NCBI GenBank assembly: GCA_003457065.1
Contig: DMJQ01000134.1
Location: 753 to 10,130 of the forward strand
Origin: Clostridiales bacterium
GTDB lineage: Bacteria > Bacillota > Clostridia > Tissierellales > Sedimentibacteraceae
DNA: 9,378 nucleotides
Direction: 5' to 3'
The translations under genes and the position numbers were made by a program. The notes under the pieces are model-generated. The model was not told the DNA's origin, ran no database searches, and saw only the letters and a program-made list of their open reading frames with translations. Of this stretch, positions 1 through 5,914 are shown piece after piece. How positions within the stretch are numbered: position 1 is the first letter of the stretch; every line of letters begins with the position of its first letter.

Positions 1-154
1 CCATGTACATTTTTAAAATAAAACCCTCAATTACTTGCTGTGTTGGAAAAAATGTTAAAAATATTACACATATATGAATTGAAATTAATATATTACAAGT
101 TTATTACAAAAAAATATACTGAATTTTTCTTTTTTGTAAAAGAGAAACTTTTTA

Positions 155-184
155 TTGACATTACATAAAGTGTAATGTTACAAT
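155..184 (+). promoter_or_regulatory. Sigma-A-like promoter of the HTH regulator/MFS operon
   Basis: A consensus -35 TTGACA (155-160) is followed after 18 bases by TACAAT (179-184). Transcription would begin near 191, about 25 bases before the ATG at 215. The whole promoter is overlapped by two palindromes (160-193), so it is probably repressible. The spacer is one base longer than optimal. Confidence 0.75.
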
Positions 185-193
185 AAATGTAAC
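160..193. promoter_or_regulatory. Twin abutting 17-bp palindromic operators
   Basis: Two perfect inverted repeats with the same design lie head to tail: ATTACA-N5-TGTAAT (160-176) and GTTACA-N5-TGTAAC (177-193). The shared form is RTTACA-N5-TGTAAY. In the first copy the symmetry extends two bases outward on each side (158-178). They run from the -35 box past the -10 box to the predicted start of transcription, so a dimer bound at either would block RNA polymerase. The obvious ligand is the winged-helix regulator encoded immediately downstream (inference), giving negative autoregulation and control of the MFS gene. Confidence 0.7.
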
Positions 194-214
194 GATAAAA
201 TTGTGGAGGTCAGA

Positions 215-814
215 ATGGAAAATAAAAATTATATTGTATTAAAAACTGACAAAGAACTAAAAATACTCATGTCTCCCATAAGACAAAAAATAATCAAAGC
301 TATGAGTATAGAGGGAAAACCCGTAACATCCAAGCATATAGCGGACAAATTGAATATTTCGCCGTCATCGGCACAACATCACATTAAGCAGCTGCAGAAG
401 GTGGGAATAATTGAGTTTGATCATAACGAAGTCATAAACGGTATAACGGCAAAATATCTGAAACTGTCGGATAAAACTATCAGCGTAGGTCAGGATATCA
501 ATGACGAGTTGTCTTCGGAACGCGATTTGCTGTCAAGAAATTTTTTAAGTAAGACATATAACGGATATAAAAAACTGTTAACCGAAAAAAGAAAATTCAT
601 ATCGGATGAATATAGAAAAAAAGGAAATAAGATGGCGGATCAACTTACAGGTGTAGTTCATTTAACTGTCGAAGAAGCTAATAAATTATTTGATATCATG
701 GAGGATTTAGTGAAAAAACACTCGACAGCATCTGAAGATACGCATCCTTTTGAGTATGCTTTTGTTGCATTCAGGGCAGATTTAAACAATGAGGACGAGG
801 GTGAAAAATCATGA
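215..814 (+). CDS. ArsR-like winged helix-turn-helix transcriptional regulator
   Basis: This is a 199-residue cytoplasmic DNA-binding protein. The N-terminal winged-helix domain (about residues 13-85) resembles the ArsR/HTH_20 group. Its features are an SPIRQKIIKAM helix (20-30), a turn and helix around 38-47 (TSKHIADKLN), a recognition helix SPSSAQHHIKQLQ (49-61), then a beta wing (64-84). The remaining half is charged and helical and may be a dimerisation or ligand-sensing part; no metal-binding Cys/His cluster is visible. An in-frame GTG at 203 exists, but GGAGG at 205-209 lies inside that extension and sits five bases before the ATG at 215, so ATG is the better start. The stop overlaps the MFS start (ATGA), implying translational coupling. 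It probably represses its own operon and responds to the transporter substrate (inference). The family call is solid; the ligand is unknown. Confidence 0.85.
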   Translation: MENKNYIVLKTDKELKILMSPIRQKIIKAMSIEGKPVTSKHIADKLNISPSSAQHHIKQLQKVGIIEFDHNEVINGITAKYLKLSDKTISVGQDINDELSSERDLLSRNFLSKTYNGYKKLLTEKRKFISDEYRKKGNKMADQLTGVVHLTVEEANKLFDIMEDLVKKHSTASEDTHPFEYAFVAFRADLNNEDEGEKS

Positions 815-2025
815 GAATAAAGCTGTATTCGCTCATATTATTTCTTAATTCGTATATTGCGGGACTTCTTGTACCCGTGCTGAGCCTGCTGCTGATGGAA
901 AAAGGAGCGACTCTGAGCAATATATCGGTCATCATGGGCATTTATGCCTTTACGGTAATAATATTTGAATTGCCTTCGGGAATAATAGCAGATTTAATGG
1001 GCAGGAAAAAAACGTTTTGCCTTTCGCTGATCATGTCTTTAATATTTTCTGCTGTTATTTTTGGCGGACATGGTTTTTTGATTTTGTGCATTGGAATTTC
1101 CGTATACGGATTGAGCAGGGCCCTCTCATCCGGGTCATTTGAGGCTTTGTTCATAGATTCATATATTAATGAATTTGGGAAAGATAAGCTGCATAATATA
1201 ACCACACGCCTGAATGTTCTTGATGCCATGGGATTATCTGCGGGCGCATTAACAGGAGGATTTTTTCCCGATATATCTAAAAATTATTGTCCGTCACTGG
1301 GTGTGTATGATTTAAATCTTATTGTCAGAATAATTTTGACAATTGCGGTCATAATTCTTGCTGTTGTTTTTGTAACCGAAAAATCAGTCAATCATGAAAA
1401 AAAGCAAATCTCTTTAAGCGAGCATATTAAAAACAGCTTAAACACGATAATTAAAAACAAAAATATAATCTGCATATTTATTTCTGTTTTTTCAACTGGA
1501 TTTTTCCTGAGTACCTTGGAGGTATACTGGCAGCCTCATTTTATTTTACTGATGTCTGATGACGGTCTGATGATGCTTCTGGGTGTAATGGCATTTTTGT
1601 ATTTGGGTGCGGCAATGGCAGGGAACATTATTTCCTGCGGTATAATAAAAAAGTTTAGTCAGGAAAAAATGTATTTGGTGCTCAGACTGCTGCTTGTTGT
1701 GGCATTGGTGACAGCGGCTCTGCAGACAAACATAATATCTTTCATAATATTTTACACATTGATATACTTGGTTTTCGGCATGGCAAACATACCTGAAGGA
1801 GTCATTCTCAACAGGGAAATACCCAATGAATCAAGGGCGTCGGTTTTATCGTTAAATTCTCTGATAACGCAGGTTGGAATGCTCATGGGGTCTTTTTCAA
1901 GCAGCGTCATCATAAATTATGTGACGATTCCAGAGCTGTGGATAATTTCTGCATGCATAGTTTTGATTTCGGTTATGATAATATATAAAAAGCTTATATG
2001 CAGGTCGTACGAAAAGGTTATATAA
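811..2025 (+). CDS. MFS transporter, drug-efflux-like, 12 membrane helices
   Basis: A 404-residue integral membrane protein of the major facilitator superfamily. About twelve hydrophobic segments can be placed near residues 5-28, 36-60, 70-90, 91-112, 134-152, 168-188, 217-240, 254-276, 288-306, 308-326, 342-368 and 372-392, with a basic cytoplasmic loop at 190-216 between the two halves. MFS motif A is present after helix 2 (GIIADLMGRKK, 57-67), preceded by FELPSG (52-57). The segment IPNESRASVLSLNSL (337-351) also resembles many MFS exporters. It most likely uses the proton gradient to move a small molecule, probably outward given the regulator-exporter pairing (inference). The substrate cannot be read from sequence. 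The start overlaps the regulator stop by four bases, with GAGG-rich sequence upstream as ribosome binding site. Confidence 0.88.
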   Translation: MRIKLYSLILFLNSYIAGLLVPVLSLLLMEKGATLSNISVIMGIYAFTVIIFELPSGIIADLMGRKKTFCLSLIMSLIFSAVIFGGHGFLILCIGISVYGLSRALSSGSFEALFIDSYINEFGKDKLHNITTRLNVLDAMGLSAGALTGGFFPDISKNYCPSLGVYDLNLIVRIILTIAVIILAVVFVTEKSVNHEKKQISLSEHIKNSLNTIIKNKNIICIFISVFSTGFFLSTLEVYWQPHFILLMSDDGLMMLLGVMAFLYLGAAMAGNIISCGIIKKFSQEKMYLVLRLLLVVALVTAALQTNIISFIIFYTLIYLVFGMANIPEGVILNREIPNESRASVLSLNSLITQVGMLMGSFSSSVIINYVTIPELWIISACIVLISVMIIYKKLICRSYEKVI

Positions 2026-2060
2026 GTAAAAAATTATTTTGATAATTCCGAACATATGTT

Positions 2061-2089
2061 TTGACAAATAGAACTGCATGTGCTAATAT
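2061..2089 (+). promoter_or_regulatory. Strong extended -10 promoter of the radical SAM/DUF4130 operon
   Basis: TTGACA (2061-2066), a 17-base spacer, and TAATAT (2084-2089) with an extended -10 TGC just upstream (2081-2083). Transcription would begin near 2096, leaving a leader of about 23 bases with GGTGA (2111-2115) before the ATG at 2119. No palindrome overlaps it, so constitutive expression is the simplest reading. No GC-rich terminator was seen after the MFS gene, so some readthrough is possible. Confidence 0.8.
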
Positions 2090-2118
2090 AATTGTAAATT
2101 TATTAACTGCGGTGAATT

Positions 2119-3366
2119 ATGGACGATAACATATTTAGAAAATTAAAAATTTTATCTGATGCTGCAAAGTACGATGTTTCATGCGTATCCAGCGGTGTTG
2201 AAAGAAAAAACAGGAACACGGGCGGAATTGGAAATGCATCTGCCGCCGGAATCTGCCATACATGGTCGGCAGACGGAAGGTGCATTTCTCTTTTAAAAAT
2301 ACTGCTCACAAACGACTGCATTTATGATTGCAGCTATTGCCTGAACAGAGTTACCAACACAACCGAAAGAGCCACGTTTACACCTGAAGAGGTTGCTGAG
2401 CTCACAATTCAGTTTTACAGAAGAAATTACATAGAAGGGCTGTTTCTCAGCTCGGCTGTGGAAAAAAGCCCGGATAACACCATGGAGAATATTTACAAGG
2501 TTCTTGAAATTCTGAGGTATAAATACAACTTCTGGGGATATGTCCATGTGAAGGTAATTCCGGGAGCCAGCCCTCTGCTTGTTCAAAAAACAGGAATGCT
2601 TGCGGACAGGATGAGCGTAAATATTGAGCTTCCAACAAGGGAAAGCCTCAGGATACTGGCACCGCAGAAAAAAATAGAAAATATTTTAAAACCAATGTCT
2701 CTGATAAATAATGAAATAACCAGGACGATAGAAGATAAACAGCACTTCAGCAGCACGCCGAGATTTGTTCCTGGCGGGCAGTCAACACAGATGATTATCG
2801 GAGCTACTCCGGACAGCGATAAAACAATACTCAATCTCTCGCAGAATCTGTATGAGAAATTCCACATGAAGCGTGTGTTTTTTTCCGCATACATACCTGT
2901 TATTTCATCGCCAATGCTGCCTGCCGTAAGCACAATGCCTCCGCTTCTGCGGGAACACAGGCTGTATCAGGCGGACTGGCTCATGAGGTTTTATTATTTT
3001 CATTCGGAAGAATTATTTACACAAGATAATCAAAATCTTGATCTGGAATTCGACCCTAAAATGATGTACGCACTGAGAAATATTGATAAATTTCCTATTG
3101 AGATCAACAAGGCATCCTATGAGGAACTCCTGAGAATTCCGGGGCTCGGTGTAACAAGCGCACAAAGAATAGTAAGGGAAAGAAAAAATGCGGAGCTTTC
3201 CTATGATTCGTTAAAGAAAATGCGGACTGTTTTAAAAAGAGCCAGATACTTTATAACCGTAAAAGGAAAATATTATGGGAATGTCAATTTTGACCCTGAG
3301 GTCATAAAAGAAGAACTGCGGCAGAAAGAAATTCAGAGGCAGCTTTCTATTTTTGAGTTATTGTAG
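2119..3366 (+). CDS. Putative DNA modification/repair radical SAM protein with C-terminal helix-hairpin-helix
   Basis: A 415-residue radical SAM protein. The iron-sulfur cluster motif CxxxCxxC is C67-C71-C74 within LLTNDCIYDCSYCLNR. The N-terminal block KLKILSDAAKYDVSCVSSG (8-26), GICHTWSADGRCISLLK (44-60), FYRRNYIEGLFLSSA and the NIELPT/LAPQKK region match the family I know as TIGR03916 (putative DNA modification/repair radical SAM protein). The C-terminus carries a helix-hairpin-helix, LLRIPGLGVTSAQRIV (337-352), a module that usually contacts DNA backbone. The extra cysteines C22, C46 and C55 precede the cluster. The family is typically encoded beside or linked to DUF4130/uracil-DNA-glycosylase-type proteins, and here the DUF4130 gene follows after eight bases. 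The enzyme would be cytoplasmic and oxygen-sensitive. The reaction and substrate are not established; action on DNA is inferred from the helix-hairpin-helix and the partner. Confidence 0.9.
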   Translation: MDDNIFRKLKILSDAAKYDVSCVSSGVERKNRNTGGIGNASAAGICHTWSADGRCISLLKILLTNDCIYDCSYCLNRVTNTTERATFTPEEVAELTIQFYRRNYIEGLFLSSAVEKSPDNTMENIYKVLEILRYKYNFWGYVHVKVIPGASPLLVQKTGMLADRMSVNIELPTRESLRILAPQKKIENILKPMSLINNEITRTIEDKQHFSSTPRFVPGGQSTQMIIGATPDSDKTILNLSQNLYEKFHMKRVFFSAYIPVISSPMLPAVSTMPPLLREHRLYQADWLMRFYYFHSEELFTQDNQNLDLEFDPKMMYALRNIDKFPIEINKASYEELLRIPGLGVTSAQRIVRERKNAELSYDSLKKMRTVLKRARYFITVKGKYYGNVNFDPEVIKEELRQKEIQRQLSIFELL

Positions 3367-3374
3367 AGGTTATT

Positions 3375-4103
3375 ATGGATTATTTGTATGACGGAACATT
3401 TGAAGGGCTTCTTACTTGCATTTATTACCACTATAAAAAAGAAAAGGCGGCAGGAATTTATAATATTTCCAGCTACCAGCAGTCACTTTTAAATAGCTGC
3501 GAAACAGTAGAAACGGATGAGGAGAAAGCGAAGATCGTTTCAGAAGCAATTAACAAGAAAATATCAAGGGAAGCATATGTAAATGTATATTATTGCTACC
3601 TGTCAGATTATGAGAACAAAGAAAACATAATACTCAACTTTTTAATGTTCGGTTTTAAATACGGCAGGAACACAATGAACTTTTACACCCACGAAAAAGT
3701 TCTGCCGATAAATGAAATCTTTTTAAAGGTTTCCAGGGAGGTCCACAGATTTCTGGGAATACTGCGGTTTTCAGATGTGAGTGGAATTTTGTTTGCCAGG
3801 TTTTCACCGGACAATGACATACTAATATTGATGGTCGATCATTTCAGTGACAGATACAAATATGAAAAGTTCATCATTTATGACGAAAAGAGAAGCAAGG
3901 CGGCAATCTATTCGGACAATTCCTTTGAGATAAAAGAAAATATCAATATTGAAAATCTGGAATATTCACAGGATGAAATGGTGATTCAAAAGCTGTGGAA
4001 GCAATACTTCAGTGATTTGGCTATCAAGGAAAGAATAAATTCAAATCTTCAGTTCCAGCTTGTTCCCACAAGATACAGAAAAAATATGGCCGAATTTAAA
4101 TAG
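3375..4103 (+). CDS. DUF4130 protein (probable DNA metabolism protein, partner of the radical SAM enzyme)
   Basis: A 242-residue cytoplasmic protein without membrane segments. It shows the landmarks of the DUF4130/TIGR03915 family: an N-terminal YDGTFEGLLTCIYYHY block (5-20), REVHRFLGILRFSD (121-134), an ILMVDHFSDRY stretch (151-161), and the terminal MVIQKLWKQYFSDLAIKER (202-220) followed by NLQFQLVPTRYRKNMAEF (224-241). In the final block many homologues, as I recall them, have RYWK where this one has RYRK (233-236). In other bacteria this domain can be fused to a uracil-DNA-glycosylase-family domain; here it stands alone. The start is set by AGAGG (3365-3369), which overlaps the upstream stop codon, five bases before the ATG, so the two genes are very likely co-translated. 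It probably processes or recognises DNA together with the radical SAM protein (inference). No catalytic residues are known to me. Confidence 0.85.
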   Translation: MDYLYDGTFEGLLTCIYYHYKKEKAAGIYNISSYQQSLLNSCETVETDEEKAKIVSEAINKKISREAYVNVYYCYLSDYENKENIILNFLMFGFKYGRNTMNFYTHEKVLPINEIFLKVSREVHRFLGILRFSDVSGILFARFSPDNDILILMVDHFSDRYKYEKFIIYDEKRSKAAIYSDNSFEIKENINIENLEYSQDEMVIQKLWKQYFSDLAIKERINSNLQFQLVPTRYRKNMAEFK

Positions 4104-4113
4104 CTGAAACAAA

Positions 4114-4155
4114 TGCAAATTGACTTTGACAGTGCCAAAGAATATAATATTTGCA
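4114..4155. repeat. Inverted repeat TGCAAAT/ATTTGCA bracketing the crcB promoter
   Basis: A perfect 7-bp inverted repeat, TGCAAAT (4114-4120) and ATTTGCA (4149-4155), flanks the -35 and -10 boxes almost exactly: the left arm ends on the first base of the -35 and the right arm begins just after the -10. It could be a looping or paired-site operator, or chance in AT-rich DNA. Confidence 0.35.
4120..4148 (+). promoter_or_regulatory. Promoter of the crcB/ycaQ-like operon
   Basis: TTGACT (4120-4125), a 17-base spacer, and a consensus TATAAT (4143-4148). A second TTGACA at 4126-4131 is only 11 bases from the -10 and is not the functional -35. The start would be near 4155, leaving a leader of about 42 bases, which is too short for a fluoride riboswitch. 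AAGGAG at 4185-4190 is the crcB ribosome binding site. Confidence 0.8.
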
Positions 4156-4196
4156 ATAATCAATGATAGCTTTATATTAAAATCAAGGAGCATATT

Positions 4197-4571
4197 ATGC
4201 TAAATATTATACTTGTGGGAGCAGGAGGATTTTTGGGTGCCTGCTTAAGATATATTGTCACTTTGAATTCTGCGAAAGTTTTCGGAACGGATTTTCCTTA
4301 CGGAACTTTAATTGTGAATGTTACTGGAGGTATTGTCATCGGTATTATAATGGAACTCAGTCAAAATTCCGGCATGGTATCCGATAATATGAAACTGTTT
4401 CTTACAACAGGCATTATGGGGGGGTTGACAACTTTTTCAACCTTCAGCTACGAAACGATTTCATTTTTTGCCGGAGGCAATTACATTCTGGCAATATTAA
4501 ATGCAGGATTAAATGTATTTTTAAGTTTCTTTGGGGTTCTGTTGGGAAAGTACATAGTGTTGACAATGTAA
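4197..4571 (+). CDS. crcB: CrcB/Fluc family fluoride channel
   Basis: A 124-residue membrane protein with four hydrophobic helices (about 2-22, 35-55, 66-90, 96-120), the usual length and topology of Fluc. Family landmarks are all present: GAGGFLGACLRY (8-19) with conserved R18, FPYGTLIVNVTGG (33-45) with N41, and GGLTTFSTFSYE (75-86) with the phenylalanine pair F80/F83 that lines the fluoride path and the glycine/threonine region that forms the central sodium site. Fluc works as an antiparallel dimer in the cytoplasmic membrane and lets toxic fluoride leave the cell. Only one copy is encoded here, so a homodimer is likely unless a second copy exists elsewhere. It has its own promoter, and the DNA glycosylase gene follows after 21 bases. 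No fluoride riboswitch precedes it, which is notable because many bacterial crcB genes have one. Confidence 0.95.
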   Translation: MLNIILVGAGGFLGACLRYIVTLNSAKVFGTDFPYGTLIVNVTGGIVIGIIMELSQNSGMVSDNMKLFLTTGIMGGLTTFSTFSYETISFFAGGNYILAILNAGLNVFLSFFGVLLGKYIVLTM

Positions 4572-4583
4572 TTCGGTAAGATT

Positions 4584-4589
4584 GGGAGG
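4584..4589 (+). promoter_or_regulatory. Ribosome binding site that bears on the start of the YcaQ-like gene
   Basis: GGGAGG is three bases before the GTG at 4593 and six before the in-frame TTG at 4596. The nearby ATG at 4591 is out of frame and hits TGA two codons later. By spacing, TTG 4596 is the more likely start, which would shorten the protein by one residue. Confidence 0.6.
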
Positions 4590-4592
4590 TAT

Positions 4593-5786
4593 GTGTTGAA
4601 TTCTATTGTAATAACTAAAGAACAGGCAAGACAGTTTATTCTGTTGAAGCAGGGATTAACAGGCGATTATAAATTCGTAGGAAAAGACGGTGTTCTTGAT
4701 TTCATTAAACAAGCAGGCTGCGTGCAGTTTGATCCAATTGATGTATGCGGAAAAAATGCCGAATTGGTTCTGCAGTCGAGAGTAAAAGGATTCACAAAAG
4801 ACATGCTGTATGAATTGCTTTACTCAGAAAGAAAACTGATAGATTATTTTGATAAAAACCTTTCCATAATGAATGCGGATGACTGGATTTATTTTGACAG
4901 AATCAGAAAAGAATACAGGAACAGCGGAAGAAGTTTTGAGGAAATAAACAAAGTTTCTCCAATAATAATATCGATGATTGAAAAACGCGGGCCTCTGTGC
5001 TCTAAGGACGTGGGTATGGATGAAAAAGTGCACTGGTATTGGAGCAATACCAGGCTATCGAGGGCAGCGTTGGAAACCATGTATTTTAGAGGAGATTTAA
5101 TTGTTCACCACAAGAAAGGCACAAATAAATATTATGCGCTTGCAAAAGATTATCTGCCTGAAGAAATATTAAATGCAGAAGAACCGTTTTCTGATGAACT
5201 TGATTACTTGAAATGGAGGATTTGCCGGAGAATTTCCGCCGTGGGGCTGCTGTGGAACAGACCATCAGATGCATGGCTGAACATTTCTGATTTTGGAGCA
5301 AAAGTACGAAACAAGGTATTTGAAGAATTAGCAGCCGAAGGAACTATTTCGGAAATTAGTGTTGAAGGTTCAGAGCATAAATATTACTGTTTGTCTGAAG
5401 ATTATAATATTATTGAGGATGTGGTGAACGGCTGTGAAAAGAAACATAGAACAGAACTGATCGCTCCGCTGGACAATATGATCTGGGACAGAAAGCTAAT
5501 AAAAGAATTGTTTGATTTTGACTATAAGTGGGAAATATATACACCCGAACAGCAAAGAAAATACGGCTACTATGTTCTTCCTTTGCTTAGCGGTGAAAAA
5601 TTCATCGGTAGAGCAGAGGTTATCTGCGACAGGAAAAACAACACTCTCATAATAAAAAATATTTGGTTTGAAAAAGACGTGCTGCTAACAAAAGAATTAA
5701 AGAAAAAAATCCGCAAGTGCTTTTCAAAATTCGGCAAATTTCATAAATTAGAAAATCTGCAAAATCTGTGTACGGTCCTCGAATAA
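4593..5786 (+). CDS. YcaQ-family winged-helix DNA glycosylase (HTH_42)
   Basis: A 397-residue cytoplasmic protein of the HTH_42 (PF06224) family, which includes Escherichia coli YcaQ and Streptomyces AlkZ, glycosylases that excise bulky alkylated bases and unhook interstrand crosslinks. Visible landmarks: the N-terminal helix ITKEQARQFILLKQGL (7-22); VQFDPIDV (44-51), whose Q45-F46-D47 fits the QxD catalytic motif of the YcaQ subgroup rather than QxQ of AlkZ; a winged-helix part TRLSRAALETMYFRGDLIVHH; and the C-terminal signature APLDNMIWDRKL (291-302), EIYTPEQQRKYGYYVLPLL (314-332) and IGRAEV. Length fits the family. It lies 21 bases after crcB, probably in one transcript, and its last codons form the left arm of the terminator. 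The listed start is the GTG; TTG at 4596 fits the ribosome binding site better. The lesion repaired in this organism is unknown. Confidence 0.87.
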   Translation: MLNSIVITKEQARQFILLKQGLTGDYKFVGKDGVLDFIKQAGCVQFDPIDVCGKNAELVLQSRVKGFTKDMLYELLYSERKLIDYFDKNLSIMNADDWIYFDRIRKEYRNSGRSFEEINKVSPIIISMIEKRGPLCSKDVGMDEKVHWYWSNTRLSRAALETMYFRGDLIVHHKKGTNKYYALAKDYLPEEILNAEEPFSDELDYLKWRICRRISAVGLLWNRPSDAWLNISDFGAKVRNKVFEELAAEGTISEISVEGSEHKYYCLSEDYNIIEDVVNGCEKKHRTELIAPLDNMIWDRKLIKELFDFDYKWEIYTPEQQRKYGYYVLPLLSGEKFIGRAEVICDRKNNTLIIKNIWFEKDVLLTKELKKKIRKCFSKFGKFHKLENLQNLCTVLE

Positions 5787-5808
5787 AGGATCTGTACACA
5801 GATTTTTT
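5761..5808 (+). terminator. Rho-independent terminator overlapping the YcaQ-like stop codon
   Basis: A 13-bp perfect stem pairs 5761-5773 (AAAATCTGTGTAC) with 5794-5806 and runs into six T residues (5803-5808). The 20-base loop can pair further (GGTCCT with AGGATC, one G-U wobble). The left arm is the last coding sequence and the stop codon (5784-5786) is in the loop, so a terminating ribosome would cover part of the hairpin. Confidence 0.85.
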
Positions 5809-5836
5809 AATTGCTGAATTTTTTTACAAAAAGTAC

Positions 5837-5865
5837 TTGACCTGTCGTAGTAATTATGATATATT
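5837..5865 (+). promoter_or_regulatory. Promoter of the PadR/HAAS operon
   Basis: TTGACC (5837-5842), a 17-base spacer, and TATATT (5860-5865). The start would be near 5872, giving a leader of about 43 bases. The inverted repeat 5842-5876 runs from the -35 edge through the -10 and past the start site, so binding there should repress. Confidence 0.75.
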
Positions 5866-5885
5866 TACTGCGACAGATGTAGTAA
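5842..5885. promoter_or_regulatory. Probable PadR operator: 12-bp inverted repeat plus a third half-site
   Basis: CTGTCGTAGTAA (5842-5853) and TTACTGCGACAG (5865-5876) are inverted copies matching at 11 of 12 positions with an 11-base spacer. The core GTAGTAA occurs again in direct orientation at 5879-5885, giving three half-sites across the promoter. PadR repressors commonly bind palindromes in their own promoter, so this is most likely the operator for the protein encoded at 5915 (inference). Confidence 0.7.
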
Positions 5886-5914
5886 ATGTTTATAAATAAG
5901 AAAGAAGAGATATT

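Noticed and set aside
3..77. Short plus-strand frame at the left edge, possibly the tail of an upstream gene
   Set aside because: Composition resembles AT-rich intergenic DNA and there is no recognisable sequence or ribosome binding site.
1..150. Divergent minus-strand promoter and gene start near the left edge
   Set aside because: TTGTAA/TATATG-like hexamers can be found, but the spacing is poor and the ATG codons at 2-10 have no well-placed ribosome binding site.
942..1229. Minus-strand open frame of 95 codons within the MFS gene
   Set aside because: It lies entirely opposite a well-supported membrane protein gene and has no recognisable domain.
2029..2050. Terminator after the MFS gene (AATTAT/ATAATT)
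   Set aside because: The possible stem is only six A-T pairs with no following T-run.
2583..2933. Minus-strand open frame of 116 codons inside the radical SAM gene
   Set aside because: Antisense to a conserved enzyme; its hydrophobic look is a by-product of the complementary codons.
4149..4196. Fluoride riboswitch before crcB
   Set aside because: The leader is about 42 bases and lacks the conserved pseudoknot and CTGATG-type segments of the crcB motif.
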